In this document: piece after piece, positions 1 to 9,340 of the stretch
Numbering within the stretch: the first letter of the stretch is position 1
How the letters are laid out: every line of letters starts with the position of its first letter
NCBI RefSeq assembly: GCF_001418255.1
Contig: NZ_LIPV01000003.1
Coordinates: 186,001 to 250,000 of the forward strand
Reading direction: 5' to 3'
From: Thiomonas bhubaneswarensis
GTDB lineage: Bacteria; Pseudomonadota; Gammaproteobacteria; Burkholderiales; Burkholderiaceae_C
Length of the DNA: 64,000 nucleotides
Translations under genes and position numbers: made by a program
The notes under the pieces: model-generated
What the model was told of the DNA's origin: nothing
Seen by the model: the letters and a program-made list of their open reading frames with translations, nothing else
The model's database searches: none

Positions 1-47
1 CACCATGCTCAAGCTGCGTTGCTGCGGGCGCATCCGGAGAGCACAGC

Positions 48-2561
48 GTGAATCAGACCGTTCAAGAACTCGACGCCAAGGCCGTGGCTGCGATGTCACC
101 GACCGATCTGCTGCAAACCCTGCACAGCAGTTCCGACGGGCTGACCTCAAGCGAGGCCGCGCAGCGCCTGGCGCAGGCCGGCCCCAACAGCCTGCCGGAG
201 CAGCATGTCAGCCTGCTGATGCGTCTGGCGCGCTACTTCTGGGGGCCGATTCCCTGGATGATCGAGGTAGCCGCGCTGCTGTCAGCGCTGGTGCGGCACT
301 GGCCCGACTTCGTCATCATCGTTCTGCTGCTTTTGTTCAACGCGGGCATCGGCTTCTGGCAGGAGTTCAAGGCGAGCAGCGCCCTTGACGCGCTGAAAAA
401 ACAGCTCGCGCTCAAGTGCCGCGTCAAGCGCGACGGCCAGTGGCTGCAGATCGATACCGCTGCACTCGTGCCGGGCGACGTGGTGCGCGTGCGGCTGGGA
501 GACATCCTTCCGGCCGACCTCAAACTGCTCGAAGGCGACTATCTCAGCGTCGATCAATCGGCGCTGACCGGCGAGTCGCTGCCGGTCAGCCGCAAGGTGG
601 GCGAGGTGGTGTATTCCGGTTCGGTGGCCAAGCAGGGCGAGATGATCGGCGTGGTCTATGCCACCGGGGTCAACACCTATCTGGGCAAGACCGCGCAGCT
701 GGTGCAAAAGGCTGGCGCCGTGTCGCACTTCCAGAAGGCGGTATTGAGCATCGGCGACTATCTCATCTACGTCAGCCTGGGGCTGGTGGTCATTCTGGTG
801 CTGGTCGAGCTGCAACGCGGCCTGCCGTGGATCGAGCTGCTGCAGTTCGCCCTCATCCTCACCGTGGCCTCGATTCCTGTGGCCATGCCCGCGGTGCTGT
901 CGGTGACCATGGCGCTGGGCGCGCTGGCGCTGTCAAAAGAGAAGGCCATCGTCTCGCGGCTGGAGTCGATCGAGGAATTGGCCGCAGTGGATGTGCTGTG
1001 CTCGGACAAGACTGGCACGCTCACGCAAAACAAACTCACCCTGGGCGAGGCGCTGCTCATGAACGCGTCAGACGCGGCCACGCTGAATCTGCACGCCGCG
1101 CTCGCCAGCCAGCCCGACAATGGCGACGCCATCGACCAGGCGGTGTATGCCGCGCAGAACGACAAGACCACGCCCGCAGGCTACAAGGCCGAGGGCTTCA
1201 TGCCGTTCGACCCCGTGGGCAAGCGCAGCGAAGGCCGCTGGACCACGGCGCAGGGCCAGCCTTTCACCGTCACCAAGGGCGCGCCGCAGGTCATCCTCGA
1301 TCTGTGCGGTCTCGACGCCGCAGCGCGCGGCAAGGCGCAGGCATGGATCGATGCCCAGGCCGCCAAAGGTCTGCGCACCCTGGGCGTGGCCAGCAAGACG
1401 GGCGAGGGCGGTTGGCAGCTCGACGGCCTGCTGTCGCTGTTCGACCCGCCGCGGCCCGACTCCAGGCAGACGATCGCCGACGCCCGCGAGCATGGGCTAC
1501 AGGTGAAAATGGTCACTGGCGACAACGTCGCCATCGCCCGAGAAATCGGCGATCAACTGGGCATCGGGCGCAACATCCTTGCCGCGGGCGCGGTGTTCGA
1601 CACTGCGGGCCAGTCGCCAGGGGTGAGCCTGGCCGATCGCATCGACGCCGCCGATGGCTTTGCCGAGGTGTTTCCCGAGCACAAGTACGGCATCGTCAAG
1701 GCGCTGCAGGAGGCTGGGCACCGCGTGGCGATGACGGGCGACGGCGTCAACGACGCCCCGGCGCTCAAGCAGGCGGACGTGGGCATCGCGGTCTCTGGCG
1801 CGACCGACGCAGCGCGCGCAGCCGCCGCGCTCATCCTCACCGCGCCGGGACTGTCGACCATCGTCAAGGCAGTCGAGGAAGCGAGGCGCATTTTCGAGCG
1901 CATGAACAGCTACGCCATCTACCGCATCACCGAGACCATCCGCATCATGGTGTTCGTGGTGCTGGCGATGCTCATCTACGACTTCTATCCCATCACCGCG
2001 GTGATGATCATTCTGCTGGCGTTTTTCAACGACGTGCCGATCATGACCATCGCCTACGACCGCACCGCGGTTGACCCGCAGCCGGTGCGCTGGGAGATGC
2101 AGCGGGTCATCACCGTCTCCACCGTGCTCGGCCTCATCGGCGTGGCCGAAACCATGCTGTTGCTCTGGTACGCGCACGACGTGATGAAACTCGATATGGG
2201 CAGCATCCAGACCTTCATCTTCCTCAAGATGGCCGTCTCCGGGCACCTCACCCTGTTCGTCGCGCGCAGCAAACAAGCCTTGTGGAAGAAGCCCTGGCCT
2301 GCGCCGGCGCTGCTGTGGTCGGCCATCGTCACCAAGGTGCTCGCCACGCTGTTTGTCGTGTACCCGCTGGGCTTGATTGCCCCCATCAGCTGGAAAGCCG
2401 TGGCCATCATCTGGGTTTATTGCCTGTTCTGGGCCTGGGTCGAAGACCGCGCCAAGCTCGCGGTTTACAGGCACTTTGATCGTGAGGCGCCGCGTCACCG
2501 CGCATTCCTGGGTTTGCTCAAGCAGCGCGTGTTCAGACCGCATCATTCCGCCGGTGCCTGA
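48..2561 (+). CDS. Plasma-membrane proton-efflux P-type ATPase (PMA1 type, P3A)
   Basis: An 837-residue P-type ATPase that would use ATP to export protons across the inner membrane. It has the actuator motif LTGES near residue 172, the phosphorylation site DKTGTLT with Asp320, a nucleotide-domain KGAP near 411 and the hinge GDGVNDAPALK near 563. The Asp of FNDVP, residue 662, lines up with the proton-acceptor Asp of transmembrane segment 6 in plant and fungal plasma-membrane ATPases (family knowledge), which favours H+ over metal transport; there is no N-terminal metal-binding domain and no CPC motif. Hydrophobic segments lie near residues 65-115, 235-300 and 630-820. The start is GTG, with GGAGAG six bases upstream. 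It lies 48 bp before the eRF1-like gene and probably shares its transcript. Function is secure at family level; the direction of net proton flux in vivo is inferred. Confidence 0.9.
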   Translation: MNQTVQELDAKAVAAMSPTDLLQTLHSSSDGLTSSEAAQRLAQAGPNSLPEQHVSLLMRLARYFWGPIPWMIEVAALLSALVRHWPDFVIIVLLLLFNAGIGFWQEFKASSALDALKKQLALKCRVKRDGQWLQIDTAALVPGDVVRVRLGDILPADLKLLEGDYLSVDQSALTGESLPVSRKVGEVVYSGSVAKQGEMIGVVYATGVNTYLGKTAQLVQKAGAVSHFQKAVLSIGDYLIYVSLGLVVILVLVELQRGLPWIELLQFALILTVASIPVAMPAVLSVTMALGALALSKEKAIVSRLESIEELAAVDVLCSDKTGTLTQNKLTLGEALLMNASDAATLNLHAALASQPDNGDAIDQAVYAAQNDKTTPAGYKAEGFMPFDPVGKRSEGRWTTAQGQPFTVTKGAPQVILDLCGLDAAARGKAQAWIDAQAAKGLRTLGVASKTGEGGWQLDGLLSLFDPPRPDSRQTIADAREHGLQVKMVTGDNVAIAREIGDQLGIGRNILAAGAVFDTAGQSPGVSLADRIDAADGFAEVFPEHKYGIVKALQEAGHRVAMTGDGVNDAPALKQADVGIAVSGATDAARAAAALILTAPGLSTIVKAVEEARRIFERMNSYAIYRITETIRIMVFVVLAMLIYDFYPITAVMIILLAFFNDVPIMTIAYDRTAVDPQPVRWEMQRVITVSTVLGLIGVAETMLLLWYAHDVMKLDMGSIQTFIFLKMAVSGHLTLFVARSKQALWKKPWPAPALLWSAIVTKVLATLFVVYPLGLIAPISWKAVAIIWVYCLFWAWVEDRAKLAVYRHFDREAPRHRAFLGLLKQRVFRPHHSAGA

Positions 2562-2609
2562 TCGGCACGGGCACTTTGTCGTCGTTGACTTTTTACTGGG
2601 AGGCTCATC

Positions 2610-2996
2610 ATGTCACACCGTCATGCCGTCGTCTGGATCGATCATTCGCAAGCGAAGGTGTTGTTCATCGACCCCGAGGACGTCGAAAAATCCATCGTCA
2701 TGCCCAAGGAGCACCCGCACCTGCACGTCATGAGCGGCACGGTCGGCAGCGGCAAGGCGCCCGAGGACCAGCGCTACTACCACGCCGTCGCCGAGGCGGT
2801 GGCCTCGGTGCCCGAGATTCTGATCACCGGGCCGGGACAGGCCAAGCTGGCGCTGTTCAAGCACCTGCAGCGCCATGACCCTGCGGTGGCCGAGCATGTG
2901 CTGGGCATCGAATCGGCCGACCATCCGACCGACGGGCAACTGATCGCCCATGCCCGCCACTACTTCAAGGCCAAGGACAGGCTCCTAGGCATCTGA
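2610..2996 (+). CDS. Small eRF1-domain-like (translational machinery-associated) protein
   Basis: A 128-residue soluble protein opening with the pattern HAVVWIDHSQAKVLF and containing EILITGPGQAKLALFKHL. This resembles the third domain of peptide-release factor eRF1, found alone in many proteobacteria and often labelled translational machinery protein or host-attachment-like. No catalytic motif is visible. A good ribosome-binding site (GGGAGG, seven bases before ATG) supports the start. It sits between a proton ATPase and a universal stress protein, a context that suggests a role in stress or stasis, perhaps on ribosomes. That role is inference; only the fold-level resemblance is supported. 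Confidence 0.72.
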   Translation: MSHRHAVVWIDHSQAKVLFIDPEDVEKSIVMPKEHPHLHVMSGTVGSGKAPEDQRYYHAVAEAVASVPEILITGPGQAKLALFKHLQRHDPAVAEHVLGIESADHPTDGQLIAHARHYFKAKDRLLGI

Positions 2997-3041
2997 GAGT
3001 CTCTCTTCTTCCCGCAACCGCCTTGATTCTTCCCATTCATC

Positions 3042-3491
3042 ATGTCCACCTACAAAAAAATCCTGATTCCCATCGACGCCAGCCAGACCGCGCAGGCCGC
3101 TGCTGAGCAGGCCGCCGCGCTTTCGCACGATCAGGCGGCGGCGCTGCGCTTTGTCACCGTTGTCGAAGCGCATGGGCTGATCGCCTCGTCTCCGGAGTTG
3201 CTCACCGTCATGGGCAATGATGCGCGGTTGCTGCTCGACACCTGGGTCAACAAGGCGCGGTCGCCTGGCCAGGATGTCAGCTCGACCGTGCTCGAGACCT
3301 CGCAGGCGATGCCCCGGGTGGCCGACGTCATTTTGTCCGAGGCAAGGCGCTGGGGTGCCGATCTCATCGTCATCGGCAGCCACGGCCGCAGCGGCGTGCG
3401 TCGTCTGATGCTGGGCAGCGTTGCCGAGGGGGTGGCGCAGCGCAGCTCGGTGCCGGTTTTGATCGTGCACGCGGGCCAGCATCCGGCGTGA
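3042..3491 (+). CDS. Universal stress protein (UspA family)
   Basis: A 149-residue single-domain Usp. It begins YKKILIPIDASQTA, the usual first strand and nucleotide-contact Asp, and ends with the ATP-binding signature G-x2-G-x9-G-S (GSHG, nine residues, GS) followed by the final strand VPVLIVHA. The intact G-loop indicates an ATP-binding subgroup rather than a UspA-like non-binder. Cytosolic, probably dimeric. Its upstream sequence lacks a clear Shine-Dalgarno motif. It lies between the eRF1-like gene and PEP synthase, a grouping that suggests induction under energy stress. Confidence 0.93.
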   Translation: MSTYKKILIPIDASQTAQAAAEQAAALSHDQAAALRFVTVVEAHGLIASSPELLTVMGNDARLLLDTWVNKARSPGQDVSSTVLETSQAMPRVADVILSEARRWGADLIVIGSHGRSGVRRLMLGSVAEGVAQRSSVPVLIVHAGQHPA

Positions 3492-3599
3492 AGCGGCTGG
3501 GTTGGGCTCGACGAGGGTTGATGCCCACAGCACCCGAGGTGGCATTCGGCAGAAGACTGGGCAATGGGTGTCCGCGTTGACGCGGCATGGAGAAGGAAT

Positions 3600-6017
3600 A
3601 TGAGTAACGACAAGTTCATCCGATTCTTCGATCAACTCGGTATCCAGGATGTGCCCTTGGTCGGTGGCAAGAACGCCTCGCTGGGCGAGATGTTTCGCGA
3701 ACTCTCGGCGCAGGGTGTGCGCGTGCCCAACGGTTTTGCCATCACCGCCGAGGCCTACCGTTACATGCTCGACGCCGCAGGCGCCTGGGACGCGCTGCAT
3801 GAAGCGCTCGACGGGCTCGACCCCGACGACATGCAAGACCTCGCCCGTCGCGGCAAGCGGGCCCGAGAAATCGTCTACGGCGCGGGTCTGCCCAAGGATC
3901 TTGCTGCTGAGATCATCGGCGCCTACCGCAAGCTGCAGGCGCAATATGGCGAGGAAGTCAGTCTGGCGGTGCGAAGTTCGGCAACCGCCGAAGATCTGCC
4001 GAACGCGAGTTTTGCCGGCCAGCAGGACACCTATCTCAACATCCGCGGCGACGAAAGCCTGCTCGACGCCTGCCGCCGCGACTTCGCCAGCCTGTTTACC
4101 GACCGCGCCATTCACTATCGCATCGACCGGGGATTCGATCACTTCAAGGTTGCGTTGTCGATCGGCGTGATGAAAATGGTGCGCTCCGATCTCGCCGCTT
4201 CGGGCGTGATGTTTTCGCTCGACACCGAATCCGGGTTTCGCGATGTGGTGTTCATCACCGGCGCGTATGGATTGGGCGAAAACGTCGTGCAGGGGGCCGT
4301 CGATCCCGACGAGTTTGATGTCCACAAGCCCACGTTCGCCCTCGGCCACCGCGCGGTCTTGCGCCGCAGCCTGGGCGACAAGGCCGTGAAAATGGTCTTC
4401 GTCGAGGGTCAGACGCGACTGACCACGCGCAACATCCCCACACCCAAGGCCGACCGCGAACGCTTTTGCATCAGCGACGCCGACGTGCTCGAACTGGCCG
4501 CCGCAGCAATCAAGATCGAGCAGCATTACGGTCGACCGATGGATATGGAATGGGCCAAGGACGGAATCGATGGAAACATCTACATCGTGCAGGCGCGGCC
4601 GGAGACCGTGGCCTCGCGGCGCCGCGCCAGTGTGATCGAGCGCTATGTGCTCGACGGCCGTGGGCAAGAGCTGGCCAGGGGGCGCTCAGTCGGTGAAAAA
4701 ATCGCCAGCGGCCGGGCGCGGGTGATCGCCGATGTCGCGCATTTGTCCGAGTTCCAACCCGGCGAAGTGCTGGTTGCAGACACCACCACGCCCGACTGGG
4801 AGCCGGTGATGAAGACCGCCGCAGCCATCGTCACCAACCGCGGCGGGCGCACCTGCCACGCGGCCATCATCGCCCGCGAGCTGGGCATTCCGGCAGTCGT
4901 CGGCGCCGGCAACGCAACCCATGCAGTGTCCAGCGGTGAGACGGTCACCGTCTCCTGCGCCGAAGGCGATGCCGGCAAGGTTTACCACGACGCGGTTCCG
5001 TTTCATGTGGACAGAGTCGAGGTCGGCGACATCGCGCGGCCAGTCACCGGCATCATGATCAACATCGGCAACCCGGACATCGCCTTCAAGACCTCGTTCC
5101 TGCCCAACGATGGCGTGGGTCTGGCGCGGATGGAATTCGTCATCAACGAAACCATCAAAGCGCATCCGCTGGCCTTGCTGCACTCGGAAAAGGTAAGCGA
5201 TGCGCACGCGCGCACGGCGATCGACCGTCTGCTTTGCGGCTATCCGGACGGCGCGAGCTTTTTCGTGCAGCGACTCTCCGAGGGCATCGGCACCATTGCT
5301 GCAGCGTTCTGGCCCAAGCCGGTGGTGGTGCGCATGTCTGATTTCAAATCCAACGAGTACGCCAGCCTGATCGGCGGCGCCGATTTCGAGCCTGATGAAT
5401 CCAATCCCATGATCGGCTTTCGCGGCGCCTCCCGCTACGCCCACCCGGCGTATGCGGAAGGGTTCCGCCTGGAGTGCCTGGCGATGAAACGGGTTCGCGA
5501 GGACATGGGACTGAGCAATGTGATTCTCATGCTGCCCTTCGTGCGTCGGGTGCAGGAGGCCGACGCGGTGCTGGCCAAAATGGCCGAATTCGGCCTCAAG
5601 CGTGGCGAGAACGGGCTGCAGATCTATGCCATGTGCGAAATCCCGAACAACGTCATTCTCATCGACCAGTTTGCCAAGCGCTTCGACGGGTTCTCCATCG
5701 GCTCGAATGATCTCACCCAGCTCACCCTGGGTGTCGATCGCGACAGCGACATCGTCGCCTTCGACTACGACGAGCGCGACGACGGCGTGAAGGAGATGAT
5801 TCGCCTGGCGGTCGAGGGCTGTCGGCGCAACGGCATCCACTCCGGGCTGTGTGGCCAGGCGCCATCGGACTATCCTGAGATGGCCGAATTCCTGGTCGAG
5901 ATCGGCATCGACACCATGAGCCTCAATCCCGACACGGTCATTGCCACCACCCAGCATGTGCTTGCGGTGGAAGCGCGTCTTGGCCGCAAGCCGCGCAAGC
6001 TGGAGATCCAGTCATGA
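3600..6017 (+). CDS. ppsA: Phosphoenolpyruvate synthase
   Basis: Makes PEP, AMP and phosphate from pyruvate, ATP and water, the entry to gluconeogenesis. The protein has 805 residues against about 792 in E. coli. The N-terminal ATP-grasp/pyruvate-phosphate-dikinase domain includes [20 protein letters not shown] near residue 125-145. The swivelling phospho-histidine domain has GGRTCHAAI with His420, and the C-terminal TIM-barrel has CEIPNN, GSNDLTQ and the catalytic Cys751 in [13 protein letters not shown] chose ATG 3600 because AGAAGGA lies just upstream and the protein starts [13 protein letters not shown] like the family; an in-frame ATG at 3564 would add a meaningless leader. It overlaps the next gene by ATGA. 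Confidence 0.97.
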   Translation: MSNDKFIRFFDQLGIQDVPLVGGKNASLGEMFRELSAQGVRVPNGFAITAEAYRYMLDAAGAWDALHEALDGLDPDDMQDLARRGKRAREIVYGAGLPKDLAAEIIGAYRKLQAQYGEEVSLAVRSSATAEDLPNASFAGQQDTYLNIRGDESLLDACRRDFASLFTDRAIHYRIDRGFDHFKVALSIGVMKMVRSDLAASGVMFSLDTESGFRDVVFITGAYGLGENVVQGAVDPDEFDVHKPTFALGHRAVLRRSLGDKAVKMVFVEGQTRLTTRNIPTPKADRERFCISDADVLELAAAAIKIEQHYGRPMDMEWAKDGIDGNIYIVQARPETVASRRRASVIERYVLDGRGQELARGRSVGEKIASGRARVIADVAHLSEFQPGEVLVADTTTPDWEPVMKTAAAIVTNRGGRTCHAAIIARELGIPAVVGAGNATHAVSSGETVTVSCAEGDAGKVYHDAVPFHVDRVEVGDIARPVTGIMINIGNPDIAFKTSFLPNDGVGLARMEFVINETIKAHPLALLHSEKVSDAHARTAIDRLLCGYPDGASFFVQRLSEGIGTIAAAFWPKPVVVRMSDFKSNEYASLIGGADFEPDESNPMIGFRGASRYAHPAYAEGFRLECLAMKRVREDMGLSNVILMLPFVRRVQEADAVLAKMAEFGLKRGENGLQIYAMCEIPNNVILIDQFAKRFDGFSIGSNDLTQLTLGVDRDSDIVAFDYDERDDGVKEMIRLAVEGCRRNGIHSGLCGQAPSDYPEMAEFLVEIGIDTMSLNPDTVIATTQHVLAVEARLGRKPRKLEIQS

Positions 6018-7060
6018 GCGCCACCGCCCGGCCGCCCGAAGGTGGCGCTCAACTCCCTCGGGGAGCCGAGCGTAGCGAGGAGGGTAGTGCAGCGAGCGCC
6101 CCCGTTCGCATTCCATCGCCAGCGCCTCGCACCCAGCGCCGCCAGCCGCTTCCCTGGGAGCGGCCCAAGCCGGTGGAGGAGGAGGCGCAGGTGCAGGCGC
6201 GGTTGCGCGCCATCATGGAGCACCCGTCGTATATCCCCGCCGACCGCGATGTCGAGTTTGTGCATGCCGATGCGCATCGCGGGTTGCGGCTGCTGCTCGA
6301 CTATCAAAAGACCGAGGACATGCTGCAGGCGCACGGCATCAACCGCACCGTGGTCATTTTCGGCAGCACCCGGCTGCGCGAACCGCAGACCGCACGCGCC
6401 GAACTCGAAGCCGCGCGGCAACAGGCTGCGGCGAGCGCGGGAGATGCCGTGAGGGCCAAGGCGCTGCGGCTGGCCGAGCGGCGCATGGCGCTGTCGCACT
6501 ACTACAAGATCGGCGTCGAACTCGGGCAATTGATCGGCGCGGCCTCCATTCCCGGGCTGGCGGTGATGACCGGAGGCGGCCCGGGCGGCATGGAAGCGGC
6601 CAATCGCGGCGCGTTCGAGGCTGGCGCCGAGACCATAGGGCTGAACATCAGCCTGCCGCGCGAACAATATCCCAACCCCTATCTCACCCCGGGGCTGTGT
6701 TTCCAGTTTCATTATTTTGCGATGCGCAAGCTGCATTTCATGCAGCGGGCAGCCGCCATCGTCGCCTTGCCCGGCGGTTTCGGCACCCTCGATGAACTGT
6801 TCGGCGCCATCACCCTGATCCAGACCCGCAAAACGGCGCCGATTCCGGTGGTGCTGATCGGCGAGTCGTACTGGCGCGGGGTGTTCAACGTCGATTTCCT
6901 GCTCGAAGCCGGCGCGATCGACGAAGAGGATGCCGAGCTGTTCTGGTTTGCCGAAACGGCGCAGGAGGCCTGGGACGGCATCCGCGCCTGGCATGTGCGC
7001 AATGGCACGCCGCTCGACGCTCCCCATCCGCCAACCCCACCACAAGGACGACAGGCATGA
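6014..7060 (+). CDS. LOG-family protein (putative nucleotide phosphoribohydrolase) with atypical N-terminus
   Basis: A 348-residue protein of the LOG / TIGR00730 'lysine decarboxylase-like' family, whose studied members cleave nucleoside 5'-monophosphates to base and ribose 5-phosphate. The signature pieces are GGGPGGMEAAN near residue 186 and PGGFGTLDE near 252. The first roughly 40 residues (rich in Pro, Gly, Ala, Ser and Arg) do not look like the family and are encoded by a 63-bp inverted-repeat element (see the repeat at 6041). The start ATG overlaps the ppsA stop as ATGA, and the stop overlaps the next start in the same way, so translation is probably coupled to both neighbours. The real substrate is unknown. 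Confidence 0.88.
   Translation: MSATARPPEGGAQLPRGAERSEEGSAASAPVRIPSPAPRTQRRQPLPWERPKPVEEEAQVQARLRAIMEHPSYIPADRDVEFVHADAHRGLRLLLDYQKTEDMLQAHGINRTVVIFGSTRLREPQTARAELEAARQQAAASAGDAVRAKALRLAERRMALSHYYKIGVELGQLIGAASIPGLAVMTGGGPGGMEAANRGAFEAGAETIGLNISLPREQYPNPYLTPGLCFQFHYFAMRKLHFMQRAAAIVALPGGFGTLDELFGAITLIQTRKTAPIPVVLIGESYWRGVFNVDFLLEAGAIDEEDAELFWFAETAQEAWDGIRAWHVRNGTPLDAPHPPTPPQGRQA
6041..6103. repeat. Palindromic small repeat inside the LOG gene
   Basis: Outer arms GGTGGCGCTC (6041-6050) and GAGCGCCCCC (6094-6103) are inverted copies with one mismatch. Between them lies a second, imperfect pair, ACTCCCTCG against CGAGGAGGGTAGT. The interior AGCGTAGCGAGG resembles short interspersed palindromic repeats common in betaproteobacterial intergenic DNA (recollection, not a search). 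It is read through in frame as part of the LOG-protein N-terminus. Confidence 0.5.
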
Positions 7061-8439
7061 AACTCTCTTTCCACGGCGCTGACCGCAACGTCACCGGTTC
7101 CTGCCATCTGCTCGAGGCGCAAGGCAAGCGTGTGCTCATCGACTGCGGCATGTTCCAGGGCAGCCGCGAGCTCGACGAGGAGAACGCCGAGGACTTCGGC
7201 TTCGACCCCCGATCGATCGACCTGTTGCTGCTCACTCACGCTCACCTCGACCATTGCGGGCGTATACCGCTGCTGGTCAAGCGCGGATTTCGAGGCGAGA
7301 TCATCACCACGGCGGCCACGCGCGAGCTCACCCGTGTGGTGCTGCTCGACTCGGCGCATCTGCAGGAGGAGGAGGCCGAGCGCCACAACCGGCACGCGAA
7401 CCGGCGCGGCGACTCGCAGAGCGAGCCGCTCTACACCACCCTCGACGCGCTCAATGCGATGGACGCCTTCGGCCGCACGGCGACATACGGCCAGGCCATC
7501 GAGCTCGCGCCAGGTCTGGTGGCCACCTTTTTCGACGCCGGGCACATCCTCGGCTCGGCCAGCATCCGCATCGAGCAGACTGCAGCGGGCACGCGCCGCT
7601 CGGTCATTTTTTCCGGCGACCTGGGCAACAGCGGCCGCGCCGTGCTGCGCGATCCGCAACTGCCCCCGCGCGCCGATGCGGTGGTGATGGAAACCACCTA
7701 CGGTGACCGGCTGCACAAGCCCGTCGACGCGTCGATTGCCGAGTTGTTCGAGGCCATAGGCGACACCCTGCATCGCGGCGGCAACGTCATCATTCCCACC
7801 TTTGCCCTCGAACGCGCGCAGGAACTGCTCTACAGCCTGCGTGAGGGCATCGAGACCGCAAAGCTGCCGGGCTCGCTGCAGGTTTTTCTCGATTCGCCGA
7901 TGGCGATTTCGGCAACCGAGATCTTCCGCCGCCACCCCGAGTGTTACTCCGACGAGATCAACGCCCTGTTTCGCCGCGGCAAGGATCCGTTTTCACTGCC
8001 GGGGCTGCATTTCACCCGCGAGGCTGCCGAGTCGATGGCGCTTAACCGCTTGACCGGAGGCGCCGTGATCATGGCGGGTTCGGGGATGGCGACCGGCGGG
8101 CGGGTGCGTCACCACCTGCGCCACAACCTCTGGCGACGCGAGTCGAGCGTGGTGTTCGTCGGTTACGCGGCGCGCGGCACCCTCGCTCGCCTGCTCATCG
8201 ACGGCGCGAAAACCGTGAAGCTGTTCGGTGAGGAGATTCCGGTTCACGCCAAGCTCCACACCATCAACGGCTTTTCAGCGCACGCCGACCAACGCGAGCT
8301 GCTGGCCTGGCATCAGGCGCTGGGTCCTGAGCAGACCATCCTCGTCCATGGCGACCCCGACAGCATGGACGCCTTTGCCGCCAAGCTCACCTCCACCCGG
8401 GTGCATCGTCCAAGCCAGGGGGACGTGCTGGAAATCTGA
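7057..8439 (+). CDS. MBL-fold beta-CASP RNA-processing hydrolase (RNA-specificity type)
   Basis: A 460-residue metallo-beta-lactamase-fold protein of the beta-CASP type, related to CPSF73 and bacterial Ysh1-like exonuclease families. The zinc motif HxHxDH is intact (His61, His63, Asp65, His66). The later motifs ETTYGDRLH, the Ser/Gly-rich GSGMATGGRVRHHL and NGFSAHADQRELLAW mark the beta-CASP and C-terminal RNA-specificity regions. It is expected to cut or trim RNA in the cytosol. It is the third member of the ATGA-linked ppsA-LOG-MBL chain, suggesting a post-transcriptional or RNA-turnover role under the same conditions. The gene ends 32 bp before a convergent toxin gene. Confidence 0.9.
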   Translation: MKLSFHGADRNVTGSCHLLEAQGKRVLIDCGMFQGSRELDEENAEDFGFDPRSIDLLLLTHAHLDHCGRIPLLVKRGFRGEIITTAATRELTRVVLLDSAHLQEEEAERHNRHANRRGDSQSEPLYTTLDALNAMDAFGRTATYGQAIELAPGLVATFFDAGHILGSASIRIEQTAAGTRRSVIFSGDLGNSGRAVLRDPQLPPRADAVVMETTYGDRLHKPVDASIAELFEAIGDTLHRGGNVIIPTFALERAQELLYSLREGIETAKLPGSLQVFLDSPMAISATEIFRRHPECYSDEINALFRRGKDPFSLPGLHFTREAAESMALNRLTGGAVIMAGSGMATGGRVRHHLRHNLWRRESSVVFVGYAARGTLARLLIDGAKTVKLFGEEIPVHAKLHTINGFSAHADQRELLAWHQALGPEQTILVHGDPDSMDAFAAKLTSTRVHRPSQGDVLEI

Positions 8440-8471
8440 TGCCACCAGACCCCTGATGCAGCCCGCGATCC

Positions 8472-8816
8472 TCAAGTCCGGCAGGCTCCCAGCAGGCGAC
8501 GTGCCAGGAGTGACTGCATATCCCGACGGTCGTCGGCGAGCACATAAACGTAAACCTTCTGCCCCATGACGCGGTAGATCACTCGATAGGGCTTGAAGGC
8601 GGTCTGCCGATACTCCCGGATGCCGAGGGTGATCAATTCCTTGGGGTAGGCGCCGCGCTCAGGAAAGGTTGACAGGCTCTCGACGACCTCCAATAGCCGA
8701 TCAAGCACATGGTCGGCATGGGCCTTGCAGTCGAATTCGGCGATGTAGTCGTAGATCGACTCCAGATCCTGCTCGGCCCCCTCGGTCAGCAAGACCTCGT
8801 ATTTTCGACCTGCCAT
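8472..8816 (-). CDS. RelE/ParE-family toxin
   Basis: A 114-residue toxin of the ParE/RelE superfamily. The N-terminus reads YEVLLTEGAEQDLESIYDYIAE, the central part has FPERGAYPKEL, and the end has FKPYRVIYRVMGQKVYVYVLADDRRDMQ, the conserved strands of the family. The ATG at 8816 overlaps the antitoxin stop as TGATG; a TTG one codon earlier is also possible. ParE-like proteins inhibit gyrase and RelE-like ones cleave mRNA; catalytic residues do not settle which applies here. It is the second gene of a two-gene operon. Confidence 0.9.
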   Translation of the reverse strand: MAGRKYEVLLTEGAEQDLESIYDYIAEFDCKAHADHVLDRLLEVVESLSTFPERGAYPKELITLGIREYRQTAFKPYRVIYRVMGQKVYVYVLADDRRDMQSLLARRLLGACRT

Positions 8817-9091
8817 CAATTGGCTGCCTGTTTGGCCCGCAACCTTGCGACAACCTCACCCGCGGGCTTGACCTTGCCAGCTTCTACCTCGGCGTTGCCG
8901 AGCGCGAGAATTTTCAGCAGCGCCAGCGTTTCCTGTGTTTCCTCATAGGATGCGACGTCCTGAATGACCGCCTTGGCCTCTCCGTTCTGGGTGATGACCA
9001 GCGGCTCCCGCCCCTCGGTCAATCGGGCCAGAACTTCGGCGGCGTTCGCCTTGAGGTAGCTGATGGGTTTGACTTGCGATGAGTAGCGCAT
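8816..9091 (-). CDS. Phd/YefM-family antitoxin
   Basis: A 91-residue antitoxin. Its N-terminal half (SQVKPISYLKANAAEVLARL, then PLVITQNGEAKAVIQDVASYEE) is a typical Phd/YefM DNA-binding fold; the Ala/Lys/Val-rich C-terminus should be the unfolded toxin-neutralising tail. AAGGA about nine bases before the ATG serves as the ribosome-binding site. It sits upstream of and overlaps the toxin gene, the normal order. By family behaviour the complex should repress its own promoter. Confidence 0.92.
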   Translation of the reverse strand: MRYSSQVKPISYLKANAAEVLARLTEGREPLVITQNGEAKAVIQDVASYEETQETLALLKILALGNAEVEAGKVKPAGEVVARLRAKQAAN

Positions 9092-9100
9092 GATCTGATT

Positions 9101-9116
9101 CCTTGACCTGACAAGG
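9101..9116. promoter_or_regulatory. Possible antitoxin operator
   Basis: An inverted repeat CCTTG-N6-CAAGG lies 10-25 bp upstream of the antitoxin ATG. Phd/YefM antitoxins bind short palindromes in this position, so this is a candidate operator. The arms are only 5 bp and chance cannot be excluded. Confidence 0.3.
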
Positions 9117-9190
9117 GCTCAATATAGTCTTTATTCAGTCCGCGACGGTAGGCTCCGAGATCACAAGGGTTTATTTGCGCTGCGGGCAAC

Positions 9191-9220
9191 AAAAAACCCA
9201 ACCGGTGCCGGTTGGGTTTT
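9191..9220 (-). terminator. Rho-independent terminator after tRNA-Met
   Basis: A perfect 13-bp inverted repeat (AAAACCCAACCGG, 3-nt loop, CCGGTTGGGTTTT) followed on the minus strand by more Ts. It begins just after the tRNA-Met CCA end, so it terminates that transcript. Confidence 0.9.
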
Positions 9221-9225
9221 GGCAT

Positions 9226-9302
<77 letters not shown>

Positions 9303-9312
9303 AAAGCCATGC

Positions 9313-9340
9313 AGTATAGCGCATCAGCGGTGGGTGAAAA
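9313..9340 (-). promoter_or_regulatory. Promoter of tRNA-Met
   Basis: On the minus strand, a -35-like TTTTCA (9335-9340), a 16-bp spacer and a -10 TATACT (9313-9318) place a start point a few bases before the tRNA. The element overlaps the last codons of the enoyl-CoA hydratase gene. Confidence 0.5.
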
